A stretch of DNA of 64,000 bases from Terriglobus roseus. Its GTDB lineage: Bacteria; Acidobacteriota; Terriglobia; Terriglobales; Acidobacteriaceae. Positions 51,304 to 61,760 of the stretch are shown one piece after another (positions within the stretch are counted from its first letter, which is position 1; the number at the start of each line of letters is the position of its first letter). Location of the stretch: NCBI RefSeq assembly GCF_900102185.1, contig NZ_LT629690.1, positions 2,914,001 to 2,978,000 of the forward strand, written 5' to 3'. The notes below the pieces were generated by a model. It did not search any database. It saw only the letters and a program-made list of their open reading frames with translations, and was not told the origin of the DNA. Position numbers and translations under genes: made by a program.

Positions 51304-52809
51304 ATGTCCGCACCAAAGACACTGTTTGAAAAAGTCTGGCAGCAGCATCTGGTTGCAGAACCAGAAGGCGAGCCTTCCATTCTGTATATCGATCTGCAGC
51401 TTGTGCATGAAGTAACTTCGCCGCAGGCCTTTGATGGTCTGCGCATGACAGGCCGCAAACTGCGCCGTCCGGATCGTCATATTGCAACGGTAGATCACAA
51501 TGTTCCCACCACCAGCGCAGCAGATCGCCTTGTGATTGCAGATCAGATCAGTGCTGCGCAGGTAAACGCGCTTCGCAAGAACTGCAAAGAGTTCGGCATT
51601 GAGTTTTTCGATGTGCAGGATTCGTCTCAGGGCATTGTGCACATGATTGGACCGGAGCTTGGCGCAACCAAGCCGGGCATGACGATTGTCTGCGGCGACT
51701 CGCACACATCGACGCATGGCGCTTTCGGTGCGCTCGCCTTTGGTATTGGCACCAGCGAAGTGGAACACGTAATGGCAACGCAGACGCTGCCTCAATCGAA
51801 GCCGAAGACCTTCCGCATCACCGTGGATGGCGAGCTTCCCTTCGGCGTTACAGCGAAGGACATCATCCTGGACATCATCGGCCGCATTGGCACAGATGGT
51901 GCGACGGGCTATGCGATTGAGTATGCCGGTTCAGCCATCCGCGCGCTCAGCATGGAAGGCCGCATGACGGTGTGCAACATGAGCATTGAAGCTGGTGCGC
52001 GCGCCGGCATGATTGCTCCGGATGAAACAACCTTTGCATATCTGAAGGGTCGCCGCTTTTCTCCGGGAACGCGTCCTACGAATCTGGATGCACGCCCTCC
52101 GCGCTCTGTGCCCGATGGACAACAGCTTGGATCTGCAACAGACGCCTACGACAATCAGTGGGAAGAAGCCGTTGCGCACTGGAAGACATTGCCTACAGAT
52201 GAAGGCGCTGTCTTTGATCGCGAACTTTTTATTGATGCTGCGACGCTGGCTCCTGCCGTCACGTGGGGAACATCGCCCGGTATGCACGCCACCATTGATG
52301 GCAAAGTGCCGACGCTGGACGATGCGCCCACAGAGGCTGATCGCAAGAGCTTTGCCAAGGCCTATGAGTACATGGATCTGAAGCCCGGCACACCGATGGA
52401 AGAGATCAAGATTGACACCGTCTTTCTTGGCTCATGCACGAACGGCCGCATTGAAGATCTGCGCGCTGCTGCTGAAGTGATCAAGGGGCACCACATTGCC
52501 ACGAAGGTACGTGCGATGGTCGTTCCCGGCTCGCAGCATGTGAAGAAGCAGGCTGAAGAAGAAGGTCTGGATGCCATCTTCAAGGAAGCAGGCTTTGAGT
52601 GGCGTGAACCCGGCTGCTCTATGTGCCTGGGTATGAACCCGGACATCCTACAGCCCGGCGAACGTTGCGCTTCCACATCGAACCGCAACTTTGAAGGTCG
52701 TCAGGGACGCGGTGGACGCACGCATCTTGTTTCGCCGGAGATGGCTGCGGTTGCCGCAATCACTGGACACTTCACCGACATTCGTAAGTGGAAGAAGGAG
52801 GCGCGCTAA
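51304..52809 (+). CDS. leuC: 3-isopropylmalate dehydratase large subunit LeuC
   Basis: A 501-residue aconitase-family subunit that with LeuD isomerises 2- to 3-isopropylmalate. The 4Fe-4S ligands are in FLGSCTNGR and GCSMCLGMN. Further motifs: [35 protein letters not shown] and [17 protein letters not shown] 51304. Its stop codon overlaps the leuD start by one base (TAATG). Confidence 0.97.
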   Translation: MSAPKTLFEKVWQQHLVAEPEGEPSILYIDLQLVHEVTSPQAFDGLRMTGRKLRRPDRHIATVDHNVPTTSAADRLVIADQISAAQVNALRKNCKEFGIEFFDVQDSSQGIVHMIGPELGATKPGMTIVCGDSHTSTHGAFGALAFGIGTSEVEHVMATQTLPQSKPKTFRITVDGELPFGVTAKDIILDIIGRIGTDGATGYAIEYAGSAIRALSMEGRMTVCNMSIEAGARAGMIAPDETTFAYLKGRRFSPGTRPTNLDARPPRSVPDGQQLGSATDAYDNQWEEAVAHWKTLPTDEGAVFDRELFIDAATLAPAVTWGTSPGMHATIDGKVPTLDDAPTEADRKSFAKAYEYMDLKPGTPMEEIKIDTVFLGSCTNGRIEDLRAAAEVIKGHHIATKVRAMVVPGSQHVKKQAEEEGLDAIFKEAGFEWREPGCSMCLGMNPDILQPGERCASTSNRNFEGRQGRGGRTHLVSPEMAAVAAITGHFTDIRKWKKEAR

Positions 52810-53441
52810 TGGAACCGATTAACGTTCTTACATCGAAAGCAATGCCGCTGCCGCTGCCGAACATCGACACCGACCAGATCATTCCGAAGCAGTTCCTCAA
52901 GCGCATTGAGCGCACAGGCTATGGCGACTTTCTGTTCTACGACTGGCGCTACAACCTGGATGTTCCGGATGATGTTTCGCCGAACAGAGACTTCGTGCTA
53001 AACAAGCCGGAGTATCAAGGCGCAGAGATTCTTATTGCAGAGAAGAATTTCGGCTGCGGTTCGTCGCGTGAACATGCGGCATGGGCCATCTTCCAGTACG
53101 GGTTCCGCGTGGTGATTGCACCAACGTTTGCAGACATCTTCTTTTCCAACGCAGGCAAGAACGGCATCATCCTTGTCCGCCTTTCGGAAGAAGACGTTAC
53201 CGCTCTCATGACGCATTGCACGGAAGATACAAACAACAAAGTCACGGTGAATCTAGAAGCACAGACTGTGACAGACGAACATGGTTTCTCAGCACATTTC
53301 GACATTGATCCCTTCCGCAAGTACTGCTTGCTGAATGGACTGGATGACATCGGCCTGACGCTTCGCCATGTGGATGCGTTGAACGATTTTGAAGCGAAGC
53401 ACGATAACGAATTCTGGTCCGCACCGAAAACGGCTGCATAA
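52809..53441 (+). CDS. leuD: 3-isopropylmalate dehydratase small subunit LeuD
   Basis: A 210-residue swivelling subunit partner of LeuC. Seen: LPLPNIDTDQIIPKQFLKRI at the start, LIAEKNFGCGSSREHAAWA, and IAPTFADIFFSNAGKNGI. ATG 52809 shares one base with the leuC stop and has AAGGAGG upstream inside leuC; an in-frame earlier start within leuC is not needed. It is 18 bases before ilvD. Confidence 0.96.
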   Translation: MEPINVLTSKAMPLPLPNIDTDQIIPKQFLKRIERTGYGDFLFYDWRYNLDVPDDVSPNRDFVLNKPEYQGAEILIAEKNFGCGSSREHAAWAIFQYGFRVVIAPTFADIFFSNAGKNGIILVRLSEEDVTALMTHCTEDTNNKVTVNLEAQTVTDEHGFSAHFDIDPFRKYCLLNGLDDIGLTLRHVDALNDFEAKHDNEFWSAPKTAA

Positions 53442-53459
53442 CTACAGAAAGAGAACGAA

Positions 53460-55187
53460 GTGAGCAACGAACTCGATCCCGGCAAACGTAATTCCATCGT
53501 CCTTACTGAAGGGCCCAATCGTGCAGCTGCACGCGCCATGCTGCGTAGCGTCGGCTTTACCAAGGATGATCTGCACAAGCCCATCATCGGCATTGCAAAT
53601 ACGTGGACAGAGATTGGTCCCTGCAACTATCACCTGCGCGACATTGCAGAGGCTGTGAAAGAAGGCATCCGCGCTGCAGGCGGCACGCCGATGGAGTTCA
53701 ACACCATCACGATCTCCGACGGCATCACGATGGGCACAGAAGGCATGAAGGCATCGCTGATTTCACGCGATATGATTGCCGACTCCATCGAACTGGTCTC
53801 GCGTGGCAACAGCTTTGATGGACTGGTTTGCATTGCGGGATGCGACAAGAATATGCCCGGCGCGATCATGGCGCTGGCTCGCCTGGATATCCCCGGCATG
53901 ATGCTGTACGGCGGTTCGATTGCCCCGGGTCACATGCATGTGGGTGCAGATGGAAAAACGCCACAGCCTGGTAGCGACAAGACCATCGACATCACGATTC
54001 AGCAAGTGTTTGAAGCTATTGGCGCGCACGCAGCGGGCAAGATTGACGATGCGCAACTGGAAGAAGCCGAAGGTACTGCATGCCCCGGACCTGGCGCATG
54101 CGGCGGCCAGTTTACGGCGAACACCATGGCCATGGCGGGTGAGTTCCTCGGCATCAGCCCGATGGAGATCACTGGTGTTCCTGCCATGAGCAAGGACAAG
54201 CACGCTGCAAGCCGTGAGGCTGGCAAGCTGGTGATGGATCTGGTGCGCAAGAACATTAAGCCTTCAGACATCCTCACGCGCCAGTCAATGGAAGATGCCA
54301 TTGCTGCAGTGTGCGCCAGTGGCGGCAGCACCAACGCTGTGCTTCACCTTATCGCCGTTGCGCATGAACTGAAGATGCCGCTCACGATGGATGACTTCGA
54401 CATCATCAGCGAGAAGACTCCGTTCATCTGTGATCTGCAGCCTGGTGGCAAGCGTGTCGCACGCGATTATCAGGATGCTGGTGGATCGCGTGTGTTGGCA
54501 GCGCGCCTGGTGGAAAAGGGCTTGCTCCATGGCAACACCCCCACTGTGAGCGGGAAGACAGTTCGCGAAGAAGCAAAGGCTGCGCAGGAGACACCGGGAC
54601 AGGATGTGATCCTGCCGTGGTCGAATCCGCTGAAGCCTACTGGCGGACTTGTGATTCTGAAGGGCAATCTTGCACCGGATGGTTGCGTGGTGAAGGTTGC
54701 GGGACATGAACGCGTTCTCCACACTGGACCGGCGCGTGTGTTTGATTCGGAAGACCTTTGCTTCAAGGCTGTGGAAGCTGGCGAGATCAAGCCGAACGAT
54801 GTCTGCGTGATTCGCTATGAAGGGCCGAAGGGTGGTCCTGGCATGCGCGAAATGCTGGCTGTTACCGCTGCGATCAAGGGCATCCCTGAGTTGAGCGAGA
54901 CGGTTGCACTACTGACCGATGGGCGTTTCTCCGGCGCAACGCGTGGACTGATGGCTGGTCACGTGGCACCGGAAGCGTTTGACGGTGGACCGATCGCGTT
55001 TGTGCACGAAGGCGACACCATCACCTTTGACATCAAGGCGCGCGAACTCCGAGTGAACATCAGCGACGAAGAGCTTGCCAAGCGCAAGGCGAACTTCAAG
55101 AAGCCGGAACCTCGCTACAAGCGTGGCGTGTTTGCGAAGTATGCCAACACGGTTAGCTCGGCCAGCCTTGGCGCAGTAACCAGTTAA
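53460..55187 (+). CDS. ilvD: Dihydroxy-acid dehydratase IlvD
   Basis: A 575-residue iron-sulfur dehydratase that converts dihydroxy-acids to 2-oxoacids for valine, isoleucine and leucine. Cluster cysteines lie in TEIGPCNYHL, IAGCDKNMPGA and CPGPGACGGQF; EGMKASLISRDMIADS and GLMAGHVAPEA are family motifs. The start is GTG 53460. Placement directly after leuD links leucine and valine synthesis in one transcript. Confidence 0.97.
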   Translation: MSNELDPGKRNSIVLTEGPNRAAARAMLRSVGFTKDDLHKPIIGIANTWTEIGPCNYHLRDIAEAVKEGIRAAGGTPMEFNTITISDGITMGTEGMKASLISRDMIADSIELVSRGNSFDGLVCIAGCDKNMPGAIMALARLDIPGMMLYGGSIAPGHMHVGADGKTPQPGSDKTIDITIQQVFEAIGAHAAGKIDDAQLEEAEGTACPGPGACGGQFTANTMAMAGEFLGISPMEITGVPAMSKDKHAASREAGKLVMDLVRKNIKPSDILTRQSMEDAIAAVCASGGSTNAVLHLIAVAHELKMPLTMDDFDIISEKTPFICDLQPGGKRVARDYQDAGGSRVLAARLVEKGLLHGNTPTVSGKTVREEAKAAQETPGQDVILPWSNPLKPTGGLVILKGNLAPDGCVVKVAGHERVLHTGPARVFDSEDLCFKAVEAGEIKPNDVCVIRYEGPKGGPGMREMLAVTAAIKGIPELSETVALLTDGRFSGATRGLMAGHVAPEAFDGGPIAFVHEGDTITFDIKARELRVNISDEELAKRKANFKKPEPRYKRGVFAKYANTVSSASLGAVTS

Positions 55188-55213
55188 CTTTCTTATCAAA
55201 CGTACGAACCAAC

Positions 55214-55242
55214 GGCCTGCCTGAATTAAACGCAGGCAGGCC
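55214..55242 (+). promoter_or_regulatory. Stem-loop between ilvD and ilvB
   Basis: GGCCTGCCTG and CAGGCAGGCC form a perfect 10-bp stem with a nine-base AT-rich loop, 26 bases after ilvD and 33 before ilvB. There is no U-run. It could set the ratio of ilvB to upstream enzymes or act as a processing site. Confidence 0.45.
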
Positions 55243-55275
55243 ACAAAGTAAGGAACAGCAGCAGGAGCCGCACGC

Positions 55276-57054
55276 ATGAGCGACACAGCGAACACTGCCC
55301 ATCACGCCCCCACTCTCACCGGATCGGAAATTCTGTGGGCCACACTTGCGGGTGAGGGCGTCACCACGGTCTTTGGCTATCCCGGCGGAGCCATCCTTCC
55401 CATCTATGACGCGCTGCGTAAGTTTCCCAGCATCCACCATGTGCTGGTGCGGCATGAGCAGTCCGCAGCGCACATGGCCGATGGATACGCGCGCGCCAGC
55501 GGCAAGGTAGGCGTCTGCATGGCCACCAGTGGTCCCGGCGCAACAAACCTCGTTACGGGCCTTGCAACTGCCATGCTCGATAGCATTCCCATGGTTGCCA
55601 TCACGGGCCAGGTTGCTTCCAAGGTGCTGGGCAGCGATGCGTTTCAAGAAGTGGACATCACCGGCATCACGCTGCCGATTACGAAGCATAACTTCGTAGT
55701 CACCAAGGCAGAGGATATTGCCTCGGTTGTGCGCGAGGCTTTCCAAATTGCACGCAGTGGACGCCCCGGTCCTGTGCTGGTCGACATTACCAAGGATGCG
55801 CAGCAGGCCGCGTGCTCGTTTGACTTTGAGACGTCGAAGCCGCGCGCCTATCGTCCGCACCCCATGTTGAAGGCCGAGTCGGAAGAGATGCAGGCTGCGA
55901 TTGAGCTGATGCGCGCTTCTTCTCGCCCTGTGATTCTTGCTGGCCATGGCATCATTCATTCCGAAGCAGAGGCCGAAGTACTTGCCTTTGCAGAACGCCA
56001 CAAGATTCCTGTCGCAACCACGCTGCTTGGCCTTGGCGCCTTCCCTGCTTCGCATCCGCTGGCACTGGGCATGATGGGCATGCACGGCGAGTCGTGGGTA
56101 AACAACGCGATTCAAAACGCAGATCTGTTGCTCGCATTTGGTATGCGCTTTGACGATCGAGTGACCGGCAACCTGGCGCATTACGCACCCAACGCGAAGA
56201 AGATTCACATTGAGATTGATCCCAGCGAGATCAATAAGAATGTGCGAGTTGATGTTGCGCTCATCGGCGATCTGAAGCAGGTGCTGCAGACGATGGCTCC
56301 TCTGATCGATGCAACAGGTGCGCCCGCAACGCAGGATGCCACAAAGCAGTGGCGCGAAGAGATCCGTGCGATGAAGGGCGATGCCAGCGTGCGCGACATC
56401 ATCAACCTGCCCGACAACGGCCATTTGTATGCCGCGCATGTGATCAACGACATCTGGCAGGAGGCGAAGGCTGCAGGACGCCTAAGCAATACCGTCATCG
56501 CAACCGATGTAGGCCAGCACCAGATGTGGGAGGCGCAATACTTCAAGCATGAAGACACGCGCTCCCTCGTTACAAGCGGCGGCCTTGGCACCATGGGCTT
56601 TGCATTGCCTGCGGCCATCGGCGCGAAGATTGCATGCCCCGAGAAAGATGTATGGATGATCGCCGGTGACGGTGGATTCCAGATGACAGCTGCTGAACTC
56701 TCGACCATTCAGCAGGAAGGCCTGCACATCAATATCGCCGTCATTAACAACGGCTTCTTAGGTATGGTGCGTCAGTGGCAGGAAGCGTTCTATGACAAGA
56801 ACTATTCCTGCTCTCCGATTCTGTCGCCGGACTTTGTAAAGTTGGCAGATGCACATGGCATCCCCGGCGCGCACGTAACCGAGCGCAAGGATGTAGTGCC
56901 GACCGTTACGAAGGCTCGCACAGGCAACTCGTCATACCTGATCAACTTCTCCGTTGAGAAGGAAGACGGCGTGTATCCGATGATTGCGCCGGGAGCAGCA
57001 CTGCACGAGATGGTGCGCCGTCCGAACCCGTTAATTGAGACGAGCGAGGACTAA
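55276..57054 (+). CDS. ilvB: Acetolactate synthase large subunit
   Basis: A 592-residue thiamine-diphosphate and FAD enzyme that makes acetolactate or acetohydroxybutyrate. Seen: TTVFGYPGGAILPIYDAL, the catalytic Glu in RHEQSAAHMADGYARASGK, GQVASKVLGSDAFQEVD, and the TPP motif GDGGFQMTAAELSTI to NNGFLGMVRQW. Length is standard. ATG 55276 has GGAG upstream. Its small subunit ilvN is about 1.1 kb downstream, separated by a transposase gene and an acetyltransferase gene. Confidence 0.96.
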   Translation: MSDTANTAHHAPTLTGSEILWATLAGEGVTTVFGYPGGAILPIYDALRKFPSIHHVLVRHEQSAAHMADGYARASGKVGVCMATSGPGATNLVTGLATAMLDSIPMVAITGQVASKVLGSDAFQEVDITGITLPITKHNFVVTKAEDIASVVREAFQIARSGRPGPVLVDITKDAQQAACSFDFETSKPRAYRPHPMLKAESEEMQAAIELMRASSRPVILAGHGIIHSEAEAEVLAFAERHKIPVATTLLGLGAFPASHPLALGMMGMHGESWVNNAIQNADLLLAFGMRFDDRVTGNLAHYAPNAKKIHIEIDPSEINKNVRVDVALIGDLKQVLQTMAPLIDATGAPATQDATKQWREEIRAMKGDASVRDIINLPDNGHLYAAHVINDIWQEAKAAGRLSNTVIATDVGQHQMWEAQYFKHEDTRSLVTSGGLGTMGFALPAAIGAKIACPEKDVWMIAGDGGFQMTAAELSTIQQEGLHINIAVINNGFLGMVRQWQEAFYDKNYSCSPILSPDFVKLADAHGIPGAHVTERKDVVPTVTKARTGNSSYLINFSVEKEDGVYPMIAPGAALHEMVRRPNPLIETSED

Positions 57055-57064
57055 GTTGTTGCGC

Positions 57065-57517
57065 TCACTTCCACACAAAACGCTCGTCGAAGCCAACATC
57101 GTACTTCGCGAACATGGCCAGCAATTCCTGGTGGAAGGTTCGCGTCCGATGGACCTCTTCCTGCGTTTGCACGTAATGGATGAGCGCATCACGATCTGCA
57201 AGGCCGACCGAGAAGACCATGTAACTTTGCTGCCATTTGAAGAAGGCGTTCGGTTCACCGCTCTGACGAACGACGGGCACCGTGACTTTCTTCAGATGAT
57301 CGACAAGTTTGTGCACAGCCATCTTTCGCGAAAGGAACAGTGCAACGTGAACATGATCGGCAGTTCCTCCAACGGCAAGGCAGATGTTCTCAGAATGACT
57401 GAGCTTGTCGCGAATGGCCGCATGCACAGCGGCGCGAAGCGCATCGTCCTTCAGCACAGGCTTTTGCCGCTGCGTGCTGAAGATCACGTGCAACAACACA
57501 TGATCAATGATCTGCAT
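57065..57517 (-). CDS. Y1/HUH transposase (IS200-like, REP-associated type)
   Basis: A 150-residue single-domain HUH nuclease of the IS200/RAYT class. The opening HVIFSTQRQKPVL, the two metal His in DHVHVALFLSR (HxH), WQQSYMVFSV and the catalytic Tyr in ALIHYVQTQEEVHR are all present, followed by the usual end GFDERFVWK, so the protein looks intact. It lies antisense inside the ilv cluster, ten bases from the ilvB stop and 35 from the GNAT start. No inverted repeats, tnpB or extra copy are visible, which suggests a single-copy domesticated element rather than a full insertion sequence. Confidence 0.85.
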   Translation of the reverse strand: MQIIDHVLLHVIFSTQRQKPVLKDDALRAAVHAAIRDKLSHSENICLAVGGTADHVHVALFLSRKMAVHKLVDHLKKVTVPVVRQSGEPNAFFKWQQSYMVFSVGLADRDALIHYVQTQEEVHRTRTFHQELLAMFAKYDVGFDERFVWK

Positions 57518-57552
57518 GGTGGCACGAGTATAGCCGCGAAAAGGGTGGCGGC

Positions 57553-58128
57553 GTGACCACTACCTTCCAGATTGAAACTGATCGGCTGCTACTCCGCCCA
57601 TTGGACGAAGCCGACCGCGATGATTTCGCCGCCATGAACGCCGATGCCGACGTGATGACCTACTTCGTTTCACCGATGACACGCGAAGAGAGCGACGCAG
57701 CGTTCGCACGCTACACCACTCACTTTCAGCACAACGGATTTGGCTTCCTTGCCGCGCGGACACGTTCCACCGGCGAATTCGCAGGGATCATCGGTATGCA
57801 GGTGATGCGCTTTGCCATTCCGAATCTCCCCCAGCCTGCGGTTGAAATCGGATGGCGCCTGAATCGCGCGCAGCAAGGTCGTGGCTTCGCCACTGAGGGA
57901 GCACGCTCCATCCTACGCTCGGCATTTCAGGAACATGGTCTCCCTGAAGTCGTCGCGATCACCGCTGTAAGCAACAAACCATCGCGTCACGTTATGGACA
58001 AGCTTGGCATGCATCATGACGCATCACTGGACTTCGATCATCCCAACGTGCCAAACGGTCACGCACTTCAGCGGCACGTTCTTTACCGTCTAGCTAATCC
58101 GCGCAGCACAACCCGAGAAGAGGTTTAA
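57553..58128 (+). CDS. GNAT family N-acetyltransferase (RimJ/RimL type)
   Basis: A 191-residue acetyl-CoA-dependent acetyltransferase. The opening IETDRLLLRPLDEADRDDFAAM, EIGWRLNRAQQGRGFATEGARSIL with the acyl-CoA loop (QGRGFAT), and AVSNKPSRHVMDKLGM mark the RimJ/RimL group, which acetylate protein N-termini or small amines. The substrate is unknown. GTG 57553. It ends six bases before ilvN, so it is co-transcribed with acetolactate synthase genes. Confidence 0.88.
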   Translation: MTTTFQIETDRLLLRPLDEADRDDFAAMNADADVMTYFVSPMTREESDAAFARYTTHFQHNGFGFLAARTRSTGEFAGIIGMQVMRFAIPNLPQPAVEIGWRLNRAQQGRGFATEGARSILRSAFQEHGLPEVVAITAVSNKPSRHVMDKLGMHHDASLDFDHPNVPNGHALQRHVLYRLANPRSTTREEV

Positions 58129-58134
58129 CGCACT

Positions 58135-58758
58135 ATGCTTCACACCTTCATCGCACACGTTGATAACCGGCCCGGCGTCCTCACGCGCGTGGCTTCCCTA
58201 TTTCGTCGCCTGAACATCAATATTGTTTCGCTTACCGTAGGCGAGACAGAGCGTGAAGATGTTTCGCGCATGACCATCGTCTGCGACGCTCCTGAAAATG
58301 CTGCATTCCGCGTCAAGGCATCGCTGTACAAGTTGGAGATTACGCGCGATGTGGATGAAGTAGGCCGCAGCGAAGCTGTCATCCGCGAGCTTTGCCTGGT
58401 CAAGGTTGCCGCCGGTCCCAACGCGCCGCACGGCGTACACTCACGCACGCAGATCTTCGAACTGGCACAGGTCTTCCGCGCACGCATTGTCGATCTTGCT
58501 CCTGAAAGCGTCATGCTGGAGATGACTGGCAGCGCCAGCAAGATTGAAGGCCTGATCCAGGTGTTGCGTGAGAGCGCGTACGAAATTCTTGAGGTCAGCC
58601 GTACCGGTCGCATGGCTATGCGTCGCGGACATCACAGTGGCAAGGTAATGAAGGCGCTTGGCAGCAAGGCGCACCAGACTGTTTTTCAGATCAATGAACC
58701 AGGCGAGTTGGATCCCATGGATGCACTGCCAAATCAATTTGCGGAACACGATGTGTAA
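58135..58758 (+). CDS. ilvN: Acetolactate synthase small (regulatory) subunit IlvN
   Basis: A 207-residue regulatory subunit with an N-terminal ACT domain (HTFIAHVDNRPGVLTRVASLFRRLNINIVSLTVG) that binds valine for feedback control, and a C-terminal ALS_ss domain (LVKVAAGP ... GSASKIEGLIQVL). It is longer than the usual 160-180 residues because of a polar C-terminal extension of about 35 residues. It activates and regulates the large subunit encoded upstream. ATG 58135. Confidence 0.93.
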   Translation: MLHTFIAHVDNRPGVLTRVASLFRRLNINIVSLTVGETEREDVSRMTIVCDAPENAAFRVKASLYKLEITRDVDEVGRSEAVIRELCLVKVAAGPNAPHGVHSRTQIFELAQVFRARIVDLAPESVMLEMTGSASKIEGLIQVLRESAYEILEVSRTGRMAMRRGHHSGKVMKALGSKAHQTVFQINEPGELDPMDALPNQFAEHDV

Positions 58759-58761
58759 GCC

Positions 58762-58776
58762 ATCGGAAATTCCGAT
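58762..58776. promoter_or_regulatory. Second T-N11-A palindrome, upstream of ilvC
   Basis: ATCGGAA-a-TTCCGAT is a perfect 15-base inverted repeat, T and A 11 bases apart, directly after ilvN and 71 bases before ilvC. It shares geometry and a GGA/TCC core with the operator at leuA. It could bind the same LysR protein, or be a transcript hairpin. Confidence 0.4.
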
Positions 58777-58819
58777 AACAGGATCATGCACGCGTCGGTA
58801 ACGACGACTACACTTTTAG

Positions 58820-59869
<1,050 letters not shown>

Positions 59870-59898
59870 ACGTCTTAGGTACGAGGAATAGAATGGTG

Positions 59899-59933
59899 GG
59901 CCGCGGGAGATTTTCTCCGTGGCCTATCTTTTT
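59899..59933 (+). terminator. Terminator after ilvC
   Basis: GGCCGCGGGAG and CTCCGTGGCC form a ten-pair stem with one bulged G and one wobble, followed within a few bases by CTTTTT. It marks the end of the leu-ilv cluster. Confidence 0.75.
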
Positions 59934-60020
59934 GGTGCTTGGAATGAATCCTTCGATATCGAAGTACATCTGATTGTCTGTAAGCGCAGAGAATGTGCTG
60001 CTGCGAAAAGGAGTTTCGTC

Positions 60021-60659
60021 ATGAAGGTTGTTCTTTACGGTGCTACTGGAAAATCCGGCAAGGTGATTTTGAAAGAGTTGGTGGATCGCGGTCATACAGT
60101 TGTTGCTGTTGCGCGCAATCCGCAGAGTGTAGACAAACTGGCGAACGTCAGCGTGGTGCAGGATGACCTGACGAACGTTGCCAAAACCGCACAGATTCTG
60201 AAGGATGCGAATGCGGACGCTGTCGTTTCCGCACTTGGCCCGCCGCTGGATAACACGGATGCCCTGCTGCCCATCTCAGCCAATCTGGTGGAAGCAATCA
60301 AACAGAACAGCGGACCGCGTCTGGTAGTGGTTGGCGGCGCTGGCGGGTTGTTCGTGGCTCCTGGCGTGACGCTGCGTGACAGCGGCTACCTGCCTGAGTC
60401 CTATCTACCGATCGTGGATACACACATCAAGCTGTACAACAGCCTGAAGAACTCCACGGGCATCACGTGGACATACTTTGCACCCGCAGGCTTCTTTGAA
60501 CCGGGTGAGCGCACCGGCAAGTTCCGTCTGGACACGGACAATCTTGTGGCAGACGCGCAGGGCAACAGCCGCATTTCGTTTGAAGACTATGCCATTGCAT
60601 TGGTGAATGAGCTGGAAGCACCGAAGCATCTGAACCAGCGCTTCACTATCGGCTACTAA
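60021..60659 (+). CDS. NAD(P)-binding epimerase/NmrA-like protein
   Basis: A 212-residue atypical short-chain dehydrogenase. The nucleotide loop VVLYGATGKSGKVILKEL (GxxGxxG) is at the N-terminus; RLVVVGGAGGLFV, DTHIKLYNSLKNSTGITWTY and SFEDYAIALVNELE fit the YwnB/NmrA-like group. The YxxxK catalytic pair is absent, so it may be a sensor or quinone-linked protein. ATG 60021 has AAAAGGAG seven bases upstream; the frame is open from 59919 without a better start. A terminator follows. Confidence 0.85.
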   Translation: MKVVLYGATGKSGKVILKELVDRGHTVVAVARNPQSVDKLANVSVVQDDLTNVAKTAQILKDANADAVVSALGPPLDNTDALLPISANLVEAIKQNSGPRLVVVGGAGGLFVAPGVTLRDSGYLPESYLPIVDTHIKLYNSLKNSTGITWTYFAPAGFFEPGERTGKFRLDTDNLVADAQGNSRISFEDYAIALVNELEAPKHLNQRFTIGY

Positions 60660-60679
60660 ACAGCATTCGCAACGATCCC

Positions 60680-60715
60680 AAAGACGCCTCATCGATTTCG
60701 GTGAGGCGTCTTTCT
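60680..60715 (+). terminator. Terminator after the NAD(P)-binding protein gene
   Basis: AAAGACGCCTCA and TGAGGCGTCTTT form a perfect 12-bp stem with a ten-base loop, ending in TTTCTGTCTT. It lies about 20 bases after the stop codon. Confidence 0.82.
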
Positions 60716-60737
60716 GTCTTCGAGCATCCAAGTGAAC

Positions 60738-61760
60738 ATGACTGCTACTGCACTTCGCCTGAGTGGAGACTTCTCCATTGACGCATTGACCTTTGATGAT
60801 GTGACGCTGCCCGAACCTGCGCCGCATGAAGTCCTGGTGAAGATACACGCAGTATCGCTGAACTATCGCGACCTGATGCTGGTGCAAGGCCGCTACGATC
60901 CGCATGTGCAAAAGCCGCGGATTCCCTGCTCCGATGGCGCAGGGGAAGTTGTTGCGGTTGGCTCTGCTGTCACTGCATTTCGCAAAGGCGATCGCGTGGT
61001 AGCGCCGTTCTTTCTGGACTGGCTTGACGGTCCCCCGACTGCTGCGGCGCCAGCCTCTGCATTGGGTGGCGCAATCGACGGCACACTAGCGACGCACCAG
61101 ATTTTTCCAGAACGTGCGCTTGTCGCGATTCCCGAGAAGTTCAGCTATGCAGAAGCTGCCACCTTCCCATGCGCCGCAACCACCGCATGGCACGCGCTGG
61201 TGAGTACGGCAAACATTGGCCCGCAAGATACGGTTCTGTTGCTAGGCACAGGCGGCGTCAGCATCTTTGGTCTTCAAATTGCGAAGTTGCGCGGTGCACG
61301 CATCCTTATCACCAGTAGCTCTGACGACAAGCTGGGACGTGCCTTGTCACTTGGCGCAGACCATGGGATCAACTACCGTCGTCATCCTGATTGGGACAAA
61401 CAGGTGCGTGACATCACGGGTAAGGTTGGCGCAACGCATGTACTCGAAGTGGGAGGCGCAGGTACGCTGCCGCTATCGCTACGTTCCGCAGCCATCGGTG
61501 CGCAAGTGAGTGTTATCGGCGTTCTCACAGGCCTCGAAGAGCCGTTGAACATCGGGCAGATCCTGATGAAGACACTGCGTGTCCAGGGCATTTATGTCGG
61601 ATCGCGAGCAATGCTGGCGGAATCGCTGCAGGCATTTGCAGACAACGATATCCACCCCATCATTGATCGCACGTTTGAATTTGAACGTGCTAAAGAAGCA
61701 TTTCACGCACTTGAGAAAGCCCATCACTTTGGCAAAACTGTGATCACCTTCCCGGCTTAG
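60738..61760 (+). CDS. MDR-family NAD(P)-dependent alcohol dehydrogenase/quinone reductase
   Basis: A 340-residue medium-chain reductase. The GroES-like N-terminal domain (HEVLVKIHAVSLNYRDLMLVQGRY, CSDGAGEVVAVG) is followed by the Rossmann domain (DTVLLLGTGGVSIFGLQIAKL). The structural four-cysteine zinc loop is absent and the usual catalytic Cys in the first domain is replaced (LNYRD), as in zinc-free quinone reductases. Substrate unknown. ATG 60738 or GTG 60732 may be used. Its stop overlaps that of the convergent efflux gene by three to four bases. Confidence 0.87.
   Translation: MTATALRLSGDFSIDALTFDDVTLPEPAPHEVLVKIHAVSLNYRDLMLVQGRYDPHVQKPRIPCSDGAGEVVAVGSAVTAFRKGDRVVAPFFLDWLDGPPTAAAPASALGGAIDGTLATHQIFPERALVAIPEKFSYAEAATFPCAATTAWHALVSTANIGPQDTVLLLGTGGVSIFGLQIAKLRGARILITSSSDDKLGRALSLGADHGINYRRHPDWDKQVRDITGKVGATHVLEVGGAGTLPLSLRSAAIGAQVSVIGVLTGLEEPLNIGQILMKTLRVQGIYVGSRAMLAESLQAFADNDIHPIIDRTFEFERAKEAFHALEKAHHFGKTVITFPA

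Noticed and set aside
57035-57556. A 173-codon plus-strand frame between ilvB and the GNAT gene
   Set aside because: It is antisense to a transposase with intact HUH and Tyr motifs, overlaps the end of ilvB and shows no family features.
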